A stretch of DNA of 43,796 nucleotides from a virus, in IMG/VR virus record IMGVR_UViG_3300021437_000034, positions 1 through 43,796 of that record, one strand, 5' to 3'. Below the pieces are notes generated by a model. The model was given only the letters and a program-made list of their open reading frames with translations, was not told the origin of the DNA and did not search any database. The position numbers and the translations under genes were made by a program. Positions 16,778 through 23,424 of this stretch are shown here, one piece after another (the first letter of the stretch is position 1; each line of letters opens with the position of its first letter).

Positions 16778-16857
16778 TTTCTGCTCCAAAGAACCATAAA
16801 AACTATAATTATCAACATCATTGCCAGCATGGTAAAACCCATTGTTTGCTCACTCAT
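16774..16857 (-). CDS. 27-residue single-pass membrane peptide (short gene)
   Basis: This gene of 28 codons with stop is easily missed. It begins MSEQTMGF and then forms one uninterrupted hydrophobic helix (LAMMLIIIVFMVLW), ending in a short basic tail WSRK. A GGGGGAAG ribosome site sits directly upstream, 3 bases before the ATG. The stop overlaps the ATG of the next gene (ATGA), and the lipoprotein gene ends 10 bases upstream. Tight spacing, a good ribosome site and coherent membrane topology support a real gene. It could modify a host envelope protein or work with the neighbouring lipoprotein; no homologue is recognised. Confidence 0.6.
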   Translation of the reverse strand: MSEQTMGFTMLAMMLIIIVFMVLWSRK

Positions 16858-16867
16858 ACGCTTCCCC

Positions 16868-17056
16868 CTATTCATCTACTTGATTAAAATACACAGCCCC
16901 ATCTTTACAATAAATTAAGTGACTTGATTTCTCCATAGTACCACCATGATCCATACAAAGATCAATCTCAGCAGAGCTACAACTAGAAAAAAGTGTGAGC
17001 AAAAAAAGTATTAAGCAAATAACCGCAACATCGGTAAGTATTTTTGTTTCTGTCAT
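16868..17056 (-). CDS. Small lipoprotein
   Basis: A 62-residue protein with a hydrophobic signal (AVICLILFLLTLF) directly followed by the lipobox-like LFSSC, so Cys would be lipidated near residue 26. The remaining mature part (about 37 residues) has two more Cys and the stretch DHGGTM. The start overlaps the preceding gene's stop (ATGA). Phage lipoproteins of this size include Rz1 spanins and superinfection-exclusion proteins such as T5 Llp. The early operon position, far from the lysis cassette, favours the second class. That is inference. Confidence 0.65.
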   Translation of the reverse strand: MTETKILTDVAVICLILFLLTLFSSCSSAEIDLCMDHGGTMEKSSHLIYCKDGAVYFNQVDE

Positions 17057-17358
17057 TCTGCACCCACTTTTTTTCTGAGGTCTGCGAGTGCTAAGGTTAT
17101 CTTTTTTCTAGCGCAATGACATTCATCGCTTCTGTAGTAACCACAAGCTGGATGATGAAAAGCTCCCATTTCTACACCGTCCATCAAAGGCAGCATCAGC
17201 TCGATTGCTTGGTTGAAGCCTGCTTTGTAATTATTTTCAGTTTCAGTTCCACTGTAGCAACATTCATAACCTCTACATCTGTGAGTAGTGGAAAGCTCGT
17301 GCTCATCAGACATCTTCTCGCCATACGCTTGCAGGGCTTTTTGTAGTTCTTTATTCAT
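17053..17358 (-). CDS. Cys/His-rich small protein
   Basis: A 101-residue protein with two Cys-rich clusters, HRCRGYECCYSG and HHPACGYYRSDECHCARK, which could bind zinc. The remaining sequence is helical. It overlaps the 72-residue gene upstream by 8 bases and the lipoprotein gene downstream by 4. No family recognised; a regulatory or host-takeover role is possible given the early operon. Confidence 0.5.
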   Translation of the reverse strand: MNKELQKALQAYGEKMSDEHELSTTHRCRGYECCYSGTETENNYKAGFNQAIELMLPLMDGVEMGAFHHPACGYYRSDECHCARKKITLALADLRKKVGAE

Positions 17359-17569
17359 TGATAACCTGCATGACTTTTTTTAAAACATCGTCTGGATGAA
17401 TTTTATTAACATAAATCTTTCTTCCATTTTTGAGTGTTATCACCGAGCCGCTAAAGTTAGATGAAACATACCCGCCGCTTGGGGTGTCATAAGAACTGTT
17501 TTCGTATTCACAACTTGTGAAATCTTCTACATTAAAGAATATTTTTTCATTTATTTTAACTATTTTCAT
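17351..17569 (-). CDS. Small unknown protein
   Basis: A 72-residue, beta-rich protein (INEKIFFNVEDFTSCEYENS, then ITLKNGRKIYVNKI) ending in a helix (DDVLKKVMQVI). The pattern 'expression of a small beta hairpin, then a NG-R-K-I-Y-V strand' is seen in many small phage proteins without assigned function. Ribosome site GAGGGG abuts the start, with AAGGGAG a little farther upstream. Function unknown. Confidence 0.5.
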   Translation of the reverse strand: MKIVKINEKIFFNVEDFTSCEYENSSYDTPSGGYVSSNFSGSVITLKNGRKIYVNKIHPDDVLKKVMQVINE

Positions 17570-17573
17570 CCCC

Positions 17574-17915
17574 TCATTCTCCCTTCATAATTTTGTCTGC
17601 TGATTCGAGTGCTTCTTTGGCTATATGGTATGATGTCCCCGTAGTGGCTCCGACTCTATCCCATCTTGCTATTATATTATCCAATCCACCCCGCAGCACT
17701 TCATTCGCAGCGCGGAGTTTTTGGTTTTCATCATATTGATTCACCACCAATGGATTCAAAGCCAATGTTCTCAGGTGCTTATTCTCAACCTCAAGCTGCT
17801 CGATTCTCTTAAGGACAAGTGAGAGCAACACATTGGTTCTTGCCACAATCGCGTCCAACAACACATCGTTTTCTGGGTATATTAAATGCTCAAAATCTTC
17901 TTTTTTGAATGTCAT
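17574..17915 (-). CDS. Small coiled-coil phage protein
   Basis: A 113-residue helical protein with leucine/heptad periodicity over about residues 25-80 (LLSLVLKRIEQLEVENKHL, then ENQKLRAANEVLRGGL). Small Asn/Leu-rich coiled-coil proteins of this type are common in early phage operons and remain uncharacterised. GAGAGGG lies upstream of the ATG, which overlaps the stop of the zinc-ribbon gene (ATGA). Confidence 0.5.
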   Translation of the reverse strand: MTFKKEDFEHLIYPENDVLLDAIVARTNVLLSLVLKRIEQLEVENKHLRTLALNPLVVNQYDENQKLRAANEVLRGGLDNIIARWDRVGATTGTSYHIAKEALESADKIMKGE

Positions 17916-18151
17916 TTACCCTCTCGCTTCCACAAAAGAGTACTCCCACAATAGGAACATTTATCCATGTCCATATCCGCAGTACGAAACACCCTGGGAA
18001 GAACTACCCTTTGCTTTTTCCCTTTTCTAAATATCTCTCGCTCACAACACTTCACCGAAGTGCAATACCCAAAATGCTTTGGCCTACTAGCCGAAGCTAA
18101 AACACCAATGTCCTCTGTATCTGCATTGTATATTCTGAGATCTCTGCGCAC
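17912..18151 (-). CDS. Small zinc-ribbon-like protein
   Basis: A 79-residue protein starting with GTG behind GAGGGGGAAAA. It has two Cys pairs: CTSVKC around residues 30-35 and CSYC around residues 66-69, spaced as in a zinc ribbon whose knuckles are separated by about 30 residues. Basic overall (FRKGKKQRVV). Likely a nucleic-acid or protein-binding regulator. It is one of three Cys-cluster proteins in a row in this operon. Confidence 0.55.
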   Translation of the reverse strand: MRRDLRIYNADTEDIGVLASASRPKHFGYCTSVKCCEREIFRKGKKQRVVLPRVFRTADMDMDKCSYCGSTLLWKREGK

Positions 18152-18202
18152 CTTTTCCCCCTCGTAAAAAGTGCCCCGTTATTCAACCCACGGGACCACG
18201 GA

Positions 18203-18379
18203 TTAAAATGGCCAAAACAAAAGCGGATACTGGTAAAGAACCATCCTACTTGGAAGGATCTCGTGCTTTACCTCTACTTCTTTCTCTTTAGGTTTTTTCT
18301 TTGCCTCACATACCGGACACTTGTCGTGGATGGTGCTGAACAAAGATCTACATTCTTTACACTTAGTAAGCTGATCCAC
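18203..18379 (-). CDS. 58-residue zinc-ribbon protein (short gene, GTG start)
   Basis: A short gene starting with GTG at 18379, with AAGGA 6 bases upstream, and ending TAA at 18203. The product starts MDQLTKCKECRSLF and continues with DKCPVCEAKK: a classic C-x2-C ... C-x2-C zinc ribbon within 20 residues. A Lys/Glu-rich spacer and a hydrophobic end (VLYQYPLLFWPF) follow. The XRE regulator ends only 2 bases upstream, so it is in the same transcript. It probably binds zinc and works as a small regulatory or adaptor protein; the target is unknown. Confidence 0.65.
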   Translation of the reverse strand: MDQLTKCKECRSLFSTIHDKCPVCEAKKKPKEKEVEVKHEILPSRMVLYQYPLLFWPF

Positions 18380-18381
18380 TT

Positions 18382-18627
18382 TTAGTCCTTAAAAAGATTG
18401 TCAAAGTGAACTCGGCAATCATCCAAGTAATACTCTCGCAACTCAGATTTTTTTATCTTCAATAATTCGCAAAGCTTTGGCAGATCTTTGTCGGACCATG
18501 TGCCTAAACCCCGTTCTATATTAGACACGTTTTGACCCATGAACCACCCAAACTCTTTGGCAATTTGTCGCTGAGTCATTCCCCGCAAAACCCTCTGGTA
18601 CTTTATAAACTTTGCAACATTTGTCAT
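18382..18627 (-). CDS. XRE-family helix-turn-helix regulator
   Basis: An 81-residue protein with a Cro/CI-type HTH: VLRGMTQRQIAKEFGW, then QNVSNIERG (recognition helix), then DLPKLCELLKIKKSELREYYL. It consists almost only of the DNA-binding domain, so it resembles Cro-like or plasmid-copy regulators more than a cleavable CI repressor. GAGAGGTAGT lies ahead of the ATG. It is the second gene of the leftward unit next to the divergent region at 19.10-19.29 kb, which it most likely controls. Confidence 0.82.
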   Translation of the reverse strand: MTNVAKFIKYQRVLRGMTQRQIAKEFGWFMGQNVSNIERGLGTWSDKDLPKLCELLKIKKSELREYYLDDCRVHFDNLFKD

Positions 18628-18630
18628 AGA

Positions 18631-19101
18631 CTACCTCTCTAGTGTTTTTAGCTTTTTCTTAACTTCTGCAATCTCTACACCACTTGCGGACACTGGAGCA
18701 AAGTGAGGAACTTTATACTTACCCCCTGTGTAAGAAATAACCTCTAATAAAATTTTGGATTCATTGGGAAGAACTGCGCGTCTTGCCTCTCCAACTTTGA
18801 TTGAATGAGCTAAAGCGTCTGCACCTTCTGCCTTACGTTTTACCTCTTCATACCTCTCTAGAAGAACTTGATGAGACTTGTTTAAAAGAAGCATGTCCTT
18901 TTTTATCTCTGCAATTTGATTATTGAAAGCTAAACTAGAACTTGTTTGTTCTTGCTTAATTTGTGCAATTTCCCCTAGCAAATTACGAATTTTATCAACC
19001 TGCATTTGGTTTAAATTGCTGTCCTTCTTCAACATAAAAAAAGTAAAAGCACAAACCCCAACGACAATTGCAGAACCAACACCAACTTCTAGTGCGTCCA
19101 T
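18631..19101 (-). CDS. Membrane-anchored coiled-coil protein
   Basis: A 156-residue protein with an N-terminal membrane helix at residues 6-24 (VGVGSAIVVGVCAFTFFML). A long coiled coil (about 30-92) and a C-terminal domain with repeated Lys/Val/Glu follow. The predicted topology places the coiled coil in the cytoplasm (Lys after the helix). A GGGGGG run lies 5 bases before the ATG. It is the first gene of the leftward early unit. Possible roles are membrane attachment of the replication complex or a lysis/exclusion accessory; not determined. Confidence 0.55.
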   Translation of the reverse strand: MDALEVGVGSAIVVGVCAFTFFMLKKDSNLNQMQVDKIRNLLGEIAQIKQEQTSSSLAFNNQIAEIKKDMLLLNKSHQVLLERYEEVKRKAEGADALAHSIKVGEARRAVLPNESKILLEVISYTGGKYKVPHFAPVSASGVEIAEVKKKLKTLER

Positions 19102-19286
19102 AAAGACCCCCCATTTATAAAGAAGTTATACCGCTATCATAGGACTTTTACATGTCAAACCATTTTACTAGAAAATTATCTAACGCCTACGGCCATCTAA
19201 ATACCTTTTGACTTATTTACAAGGAACTCTGGAAAAATGGAACTTCGTTCAACATATATCCACTAAAGGTAAGGTAGGGGGAATCA
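19102..19286. promoter_or_regulatory. Divergent control region between early units
   Basis: 185 bases without a gene between the leftward early operon and the rightward primase-helicase gene. It holds an exact TTGACA on the - strand (reverse complement at 19153-19158) and TTGACT on the + strand (19208-19213). No convincing -10 box sits at the ideal distance for either, so promoter positions are uncertain. A TTTTAC element occurs twice (about 19146 and 19166). It is the most likely operator region for the XRE regulator. Confidence 0.5.
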
Positions 19287-21776
19287 ATGTACCTAGAGCA
19301 AATCAAGGGATTCGTTCATTCGTTTGGCTTCACAGTTTCAGAGTTTATCCAAGATAATTCCTGGCACGATGTTGCTTGTGAAGTGACGGGGACAAAACTT
19401 CATTACGCTTTTCTCACAAATAAAAAAGGACAAGTCGTTTTTAAATTTGGTGCTTACATCTGGGGGACCAGAGAACTCAAAACATGGACCAGTCATGAAA
19501 ATATCTCAATCCTCTCCACAGAGGAAAAAGCAGAAGCTAAAAGGCAAAAAGCCGAAAGAGAAAAGCTTCTCGCCCATACCGCTGAATTAGTGTTTAAAGA
19601 GTCGTGTGTAGAGAACCCAACTGGGACTACTTACCTTAGTCGCAAGTGGCCTCTACACGCGATTCCTCATTTCCTCTATTCCTGGGAAAAAGACATCAAC
19701 CATTCTTACATGATGAAAGTCCCCATGACAGATCTAGATGGGAAAATCTGGAATGTTCAACACATCCAAACCGATGGCACAAAAAGAAACCTTGGAGGAA
19801 GAACTAAGGGGTTGATTTGTTCTGTGGAAGCAAGCGAAGGGAAGTCTAGGGAAACTTTGTACCTTTGTGAGGGTTTAGCTACTGCGATGACTGTCGCTGA
19901 AGCTATGCGAGCAGAGGCCTGGTGTGTCTTTGGCACTGGGGGGTTTGACCATGTACTCTCAGAGCTAAAAAAGAGAAAACGAAAAGATGTTGTTTGTGTT
20001 TTAGATAATGACTGGGACAAGTCCCCCAATGCTGGAAGTGAAGCACTTAAACAGCTGCAAAGTAAATATGTAGGAGTCAGCTTTGTTCAACCAAGGACTG
20101 GCCTCTTAGGTCCTGGAATGAGTGATTACAATGATGTCCTTGTGGCCATGTGGAACTGTGACCCCCTTACTCTTATCTACAATGACATTGAATCTCAGCT
20201 CCTATCTCCACCTAAAAACGAGGAACCTATGCAACAAGAATTCACCGAACCCCATGCAACCCAAGAAACCCCATCTTCTGGAATAGGTATTGTTAAAACT
20301 TTCGTCAATCCGTACAGAAATGGCGTAGATATTCTCCCACCAAAGTACTCCGCTTCTGGAAAGCTCATCCCACACGAAGATCTGGAAGTCGCCCACCACA
20401 TCATGACCTACTGGGAAGGGGAACTTTGTAAATGTGAAGGATCTTTATTTCAATACAACGGCTCTCACTGGGAAGAAATCTCCAAGGAAGATGAATCCAT
20501 TTTTTACCGACAAGCCGCAGTCGCCATGAACGGTCTCGGTGGAGATAAAAAATTCTCAGCCATCCTTCGAGTACTAAAAAACCTGGTCCCCACCGCACCT
20601 AAAAACATGCTCACCCCAAACCCCTATATGATTAACCTCAAAAATGGCACACTCCATATACTCAAAAATGACAACGGAAAATGGTGCCTCGACTTCCGAC
20701 CAAAAAACCCCCTCGACTATTGTATCAACACCATCCCCATCGACTATGACCAAACCAGATCCACCACAAATACAAAGTTCAATGAAATGATCTCCAATAT
20801 CCTTGGAGATGACCAAGAACAAATCCGCATCGTGAAACAAATGTACGGAGCTTGCCTAGCCCCCATCTTCCCTAGACTGTTCATGCTCCTTGGACGCAAA
20901 GGAAGTGGGAAATCCTCATTGATTAAAGGCGCTATGGCACTTGTGAGCCCTGGAAACTACTCCTCTGTGCAACCCCGTGACTTCAAAGACCCCTACATGG
21001 AAACCATGGTCGGTAAAATTGTAAATGTAGTCACTGATATTGACGAAGAAACACCCATCCAAGACTCCGTGGTGAAACAAATCGAAGATCGAGTCCCCAT
21101 ACTCACCAATAGAAAATACAAAAAAGCCGTCTCCGTTCCACTACCAGCCGTCCACTTATTTGGAGGCAACTCTATGCCACCCGCTAGAAACGGTAGAACC
21201 ATGGCCCATACAAGACGCTGGAGCTTTCTTAAAATTGAAAAGTTCGACTCCGAAGGAGCAGATAAAGACATTGATGTGAAAGATTTTGCCAATATCGCGG
21301 TGGCGCATTGCCCCTCAGGAGTCCTTAACTTCGCTTTGGAAGGTCTGGAAGATCTTTTGAATAGTGGAGGGAAGTACTTTGCCGGATATGCCTCTATAAA
21401 AATAGTGAATGCTTGGCAGACTGAAAGCTCTCCTTTTCATTTATTCTTGGAAGCTTGTAGGGATAATGAAACGGGTCAACGCCTTGTGTTAAGAGAGGAC
21501 GGGCGCGCCTTAAAAACGGAAATTTGGAGCACTTTTGTGCACTGGTTTAAAGACGCTTATCAAGCCAATCCGAAGGTCAAAAAAATGCTGTTTTTTAGTT
21601 GGTTGGATGGGGCAAAATTTGAGGGGCAAACTTTTATTTCGGTCAAAATTCGGGGAGAAAGATACATAAAAGGCTTCTATGTTGCGAAAAATTTGGAAGA
21701 TGCAGAAAATTTAAAAAATGAAAAAAGTGCTCGGGGGGCAGAAAATGTGGGGCACTTGGGGCAGGAATTATTTTGA
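19287..21776 (+). CDS. Primase-helicase: TOPRIM domain fused to SF3/D5-like helicase
   Basis: An 829-residue protein. N-terminal domain 1-180 of unknown structure; TOPRIM domain with LYLCEG (Glu195) and VLDNDWD (238-244); linker 290-350; D5-like N-terminal helicase region (about 370-500); helicase core with Walker A GRKGSGKSS (536-544), Walker B VVTDIDEE (581-588) and a GGNSMPPA / RRW segment (about 630-660) like sensor and arginine-finger positions. No zinc-binding primase domain is seen. This build is that of P4 alpha-like and D5-like primase-helicases, which load at origins; in P4 the protein also binds ori repeats. AGGTAGGGGG precedes the ATG. The last third of the gene is G-rich and carries GGGGCA motifs. 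Confidence 0.9.
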   Translation: MYLEQIKGFVHSFGFTVSEFIQDNSWHDVACEVTGTKLHYAFLTNKKGQVVFKFGAYIWGTRELKTWTSHENISILSTEEKAEAKRQKAEREKLLAHTAELVFKESCVENPTGTTYLSRKWPLHAIPHFLYSWEKDINHSYMMKVPMTDLDGKIWNVQHIQTDGTKRNLGGRTKGLICSVEASEGKSRETLYLCEGLATAMTVAEAMRAEAWCVFGTGGFDHVLSELKKRKRKDVVCVLDNDWDKSPNAGSEALKQLQSKYVGVSFVQPRTGLLGPGMSDYNDVLVAMWNCDPLTLIYNDIESQLLSPPKNEEPMQQEFTEPHATQETPSSGIGIVKTFVNPYRNGVDILPPKYSASGKLIPHEDLEVAHHIMTYWEGELCKCEGSLFQYNGSHWEEISKEDESIFYRQAAVAMNGLGGDKKFSAILRVLKNLVPTAPKNMLTPNPYMINLKNGTLHILKNDNGKWCLDFRPKNPLDYCINTIPIDYDQTRSTTNTKFNEMISNILGDDQEQIRIVKQMYGACLAPIFPRLFMLLGRKGSGKSSLIKGAMALVSPGNYSSVQPRDFKDPYMETMVGKIVNVVTDIDEETPIQDSVVKQIEDRVPILTNRKYKKAVSVPLPAVHLFGGNSMPPARNGRTMAHTRRWSFLKIEKFDSEGADKDIDVKDFANIAVAHCPSGVLNFALEGLEDLLNSGGKYFAGYASIKIVNAWQTESSPFHLFLEACRDNETGQRLVLREDGRALKTEIWSTFVHWFKDAYQANPKVKKMLFFSWLDGAKFEGQTFISVKIRGERYIKGFYVAKNLEDAENLKNEKSARGAENVGHLGQELF

Positions 21777-21960
21777 TGCTGCCCCCACCTAACATATTAA
21801 TTTTCTTTTGGAAAGTACCTAAAGGGGGCAAAGGGGCAATAATATAAAATCTTTATCCTTACGGAAAAGTGTTGTTTTTGTGTTATTTTGCCCAGTATTT
21901 AAGCATTGGTATATTTTGTAAATGCATATGTAAAAAAAAGATTTTGTTTGGTTTTGCCCC
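21609..21960. repeat. GGGGCA iteron-like cluster, candidate replication origin
   Basis: Seven GGGGCA on the + strand (21609, 21623, 21735, 21749, 21758, 21825, 21833) and three TGCCC(C) in inverse orientation (21780, 21889, 21955) within 352 bases. The first five lie in the end of the primase-helicase gene and the rest in the 217-base gap after it, which carries no gene. Elsewhere the motif appears only now and then. The gap is A+T-rich between the motifs. The cluster resembles initiator-binding iterons plus an unwinding region; not proven. Confidence 0.5.
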
Positions 21961-21993
21961 CCCTCAAAAATTAACGAAAAAAAGGTGTAAAAA

Positions 21994-22338
21994 ATGAAAA
22001 GAGAACGACCCCCAGATTATAGAAATTTAAAAGAATTTGATGCGCAGCGTGAAGAAATTATGAAGTGGTGTGTTAAATATTTCAAAAAGACAAAAACAGA
22101 GCGCCCACAATTTAACACCTACCAATTTAAACACATGGTCGAGAAATCTCTAGGGTTCTATGTTCCAGAAATTCTTTTCATCCACGCATTTGAGGATGCG
22201 GGGTTTGAGCTTGGTAGATACGGGATGCCCAAGGCAAGTTTCCTAAAGTATGATTACAATAAAGATTTCCCCAATAACTACCACTTTGCGGATTGGCGTA
22301 TAGTGAAGAATAAATGGAACACTAAAGAAAAAACCTAA
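21994..22338 (+). CDS. Unknown protein downstream of the candidate origin
   Basis: A 114-residue basic protein with the fragments NLKEFDAQREEIMKWC, FNTYQFKHMVEKSLG and YHFADWRI. It looks like a compact helical protein with a possible winged-helix-like layout (helix, short loop, helix, then an aromatic beta end). AAGGTG precedes the ATG. It ends 15 bases before the convergent recombinase gene's stop. It may be DNA-binding and act at the repeats just upstream; this is speculation based on place and charge. Confidence 0.5.
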   Translation: MKRERPPDYRNLKEFDAQREEIMKWCVKYFKKTKTERPQFNTYQFKHMVEKSLGFYVPEILFIHAFEDAGFELGRYGMPKASFLKYDYNKDFPNNYHFADWRIVKNKWNTKEKT

Positions 22339-22374
22339 AAAGCGGGTGTTTCATTAAGCCCCCACCGCGTTTTT
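22337..22374. terminator. Bidirectional terminator candidate
   Basis: AAAAAGCGG (22337-22345) and CCGCGTTTTT (22365-22374) can form a short G+C stem flanked by A and T runs, with one bulged base, so it would work in both directions. It lies exactly between the two convergent genes ending at 22338 and 22354, overlapping the last codons of the recombinase gene. The stem is only four G+C pairs, so strength is uncertain. Confidence 0.4.
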
Positions 22375-22848
22375 GAGCTGTTTGTCTGTAAAGGCAGCTT
22401 CCAGGTAAACCGTGGTGCTGGATAGGCTGCGGTGTCCCATAATATGCTTCACCAAGTTGATGTCCTTGGTCCGGTTGTAGGCAGACATGGCAAAGGTATG
22501 CCTGAGCGCGTGGAAGGGCAGCTTGGAAGGCCGCCAGGCTGTCCAAATTTGGTGGAGCCTAGGGTAACTGATAGGGAAGATGCGATCTCCTCGCCTTGAG
22601 GCGATTAGGAGGTTTGCGAGCTTGCGGGAAATCGGGATCTCGCGGTTCTTCCCACCCTTCAAGGTCTTGATCTTGAGGCTCGGCTTGGCAAGGTCGAGGT
22701 CTTGGTAGGTCAGATTCAGAAGCTCGCGGGCGCGCGTACCAGTCGCAAGCGCTGTCAAAATAATGGCGGCATCGCGCGGGCGCGTGGAAGCCCTCGACCA
22801 GCAAAACGCTTCCAGGCTTTCCTTTTCCGAAAGGTCTAGGTACTTCAT
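22354..22848 (-). CDS. Minimal tyrosine recombinase / integrase (catalytic domain only)
   Basis: A 164-residue protein with the full catalytic set of the family: Arg39 (ATGTRARELL), Lys64 (LKGGKNREIP), His113 and Arg116 (HALRH), His139 (MGHR) and Tyr148 (STTVYLE), at the proper distances. The usual N-terminal core-binding domain is absent, leaving a bare catalytic domain half the length of lambda Int or XerC/D. G+C is clearly higher than in most of the window. Its start overlaps the preceding stop (ATGA), and it is the last gene in a run of four coupled genes. It may act in integration, dimer resolution or inversion. Confidence 0.85.
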   Translation of the reverse strand: MKYLDLSEKESLEAFCWSRASTRPRDAAIILTALATGTRARELLNLTYQDLDLAKPSLKIKTLKGGKNREIPISRKLANLLIASRRGDRIFPISYPRLHQIWTAWRPSKLPFHALRHTFAMSAYNRTKDINLVKHIMGHRSLSSTTVYLEAAFTDKQLKNAVGA

Positions 22849-23114
22849 ACATCCCCCAAGCCGCGATCTGTCGCGTATTGTCTAAAAATCTCCTCGATGC
22901 GCTCTTGCGCGTCCGGTTGGTCCAAGAGGTCACGCATGGCGCCGAGATCCCTATAGTGCTCAATGGCGGGTTTTGTTCGATGCGGGATGTATTCAATCAG
23001 GCCTGCGCGTTGAAGCGCATCGGCGGCATGTTGCGCGTTTAGGATGGCATCGGCGCAACTTCCTTCAATGAAGCGAAAATAAAGATCTCGTATTGATTTA
23101 ATCGGGTAGCTCAT
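22845..23114 (-). CDS. Unknown protein of the recombinase cassette (89 aa)
   Basis: An 89-residue helical protein (CADAILNAQHAADALQRAGL, then MRDLLDQPDAQERIEEIF). It is coupled through ATGA both to the gene before and to the recombinase after. It is G+C-rich, like its neighbours. It might supply a DNA-binding or directionality function to a recombinase that lacks an N-terminal domain, but nothing in the sequence shows a known helix-turn-helix clearly. Confidence 0.55.
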   Translation of the reverse strand: MSYPIKSIRDLYFRFIEGSCADAILNAQHAADALQRAGLIEYIPHRTKPAIEHYRDLGAMRDLLDQPDAQERIEEIFRQYATDRGLGDV

Positions 23115-23323
23115 TTTGAGACTCCTTCGTTCAAAAGACCATGCGCCCGCGCGTACTCGATGAGTGAGCCCTTCCAGTCTTTTGGGTTTAGTATTCCAAG
23201 ATCAACTAAGTCTCTGAGATCTTCATCCCATGCTTCGACAATGGTCTCATCCGTCTCCGAGTCTCGAAGCTCCACATGTGCCCTATCTCGCTCAAACCAA
23301 GTATGTACTTCCAATTGTCTCAT
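23111..23323 (-). CDS. Unknown acidic protein of the recombinase cassette (70 aa)
   Basis: A 70-residue acidic protein: an N-terminal beta strand pair (LEVHTWFERDRAHVELRDS), then EAWDEDLRDLVDLGIL and the end DWKGSLIEYARAHGLL. The latter pattern, an acidic helix followed by D-W-[KH]-G-S-L-x-E-Y-A, is familiar to me from small proteins of mobile elements in proteobacteria. I cannot name a function. It is joined to its neighbours by ATGA overlaps on both sides. Confidence 0.55.
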   Translation of the reverse strand: MRQLEVHTWFERDRAHVELRDSETDETIVEAWDEDLRDLVDLGILNPKDWKGSLIEYARAHGLLNEGVSK

Positions 23324-23424
23324 TTTGATTCTCCGTGTTTAGTTTTAAAAAATTCAGTGCATTGTTTTTCAAGTTTCTCCAATATGCCCCGCGCGACCAT
23401 GGCCGCGCGAAAGTCTGAGTTCAA
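23320..23424 (-). CDS. 34-residue protein heading the recombinase cassette (short gene)
   Basis: Below usual size cut-offs. TTG start at 23424 preceded at 5 bases by AAAGGAT; an alternative ATG lies 8 codons in. The product begins MNSDFRAAMVARG and continues as a basic amphipathic helix to the end (EFFKTKHGESK). Its stop overlaps the ATG of the next gene (ATGA), exactly like the other junctions in this cassette. That consistency is the main reason to call it a gene. The start region contains the palindrome-like CGCGCG...CGCGCG. Function unknown. Confidence 0.5.
   Translation of the reverse strand: MNSDFRAAMVARGILEKLEKQCTEFFKTKHGESK

Noticed and set aside
19140-19160. A complete sigma-70 promoter around the exact TTGACA on the - strand
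   Set aside because: The best -10-like words (TATGAT, TATAAC) lie 11 and 22 bases away, outside the usual 16-18 spacing; kept only as part of a control region.
22559-22996. Second - strand frame of 145 codons over the recombinase region
   Set aside because: Pro/Arg-rich translation typical of a shadow in G+C-rich DNA; the overlapping recombinase has all catalytic residues.
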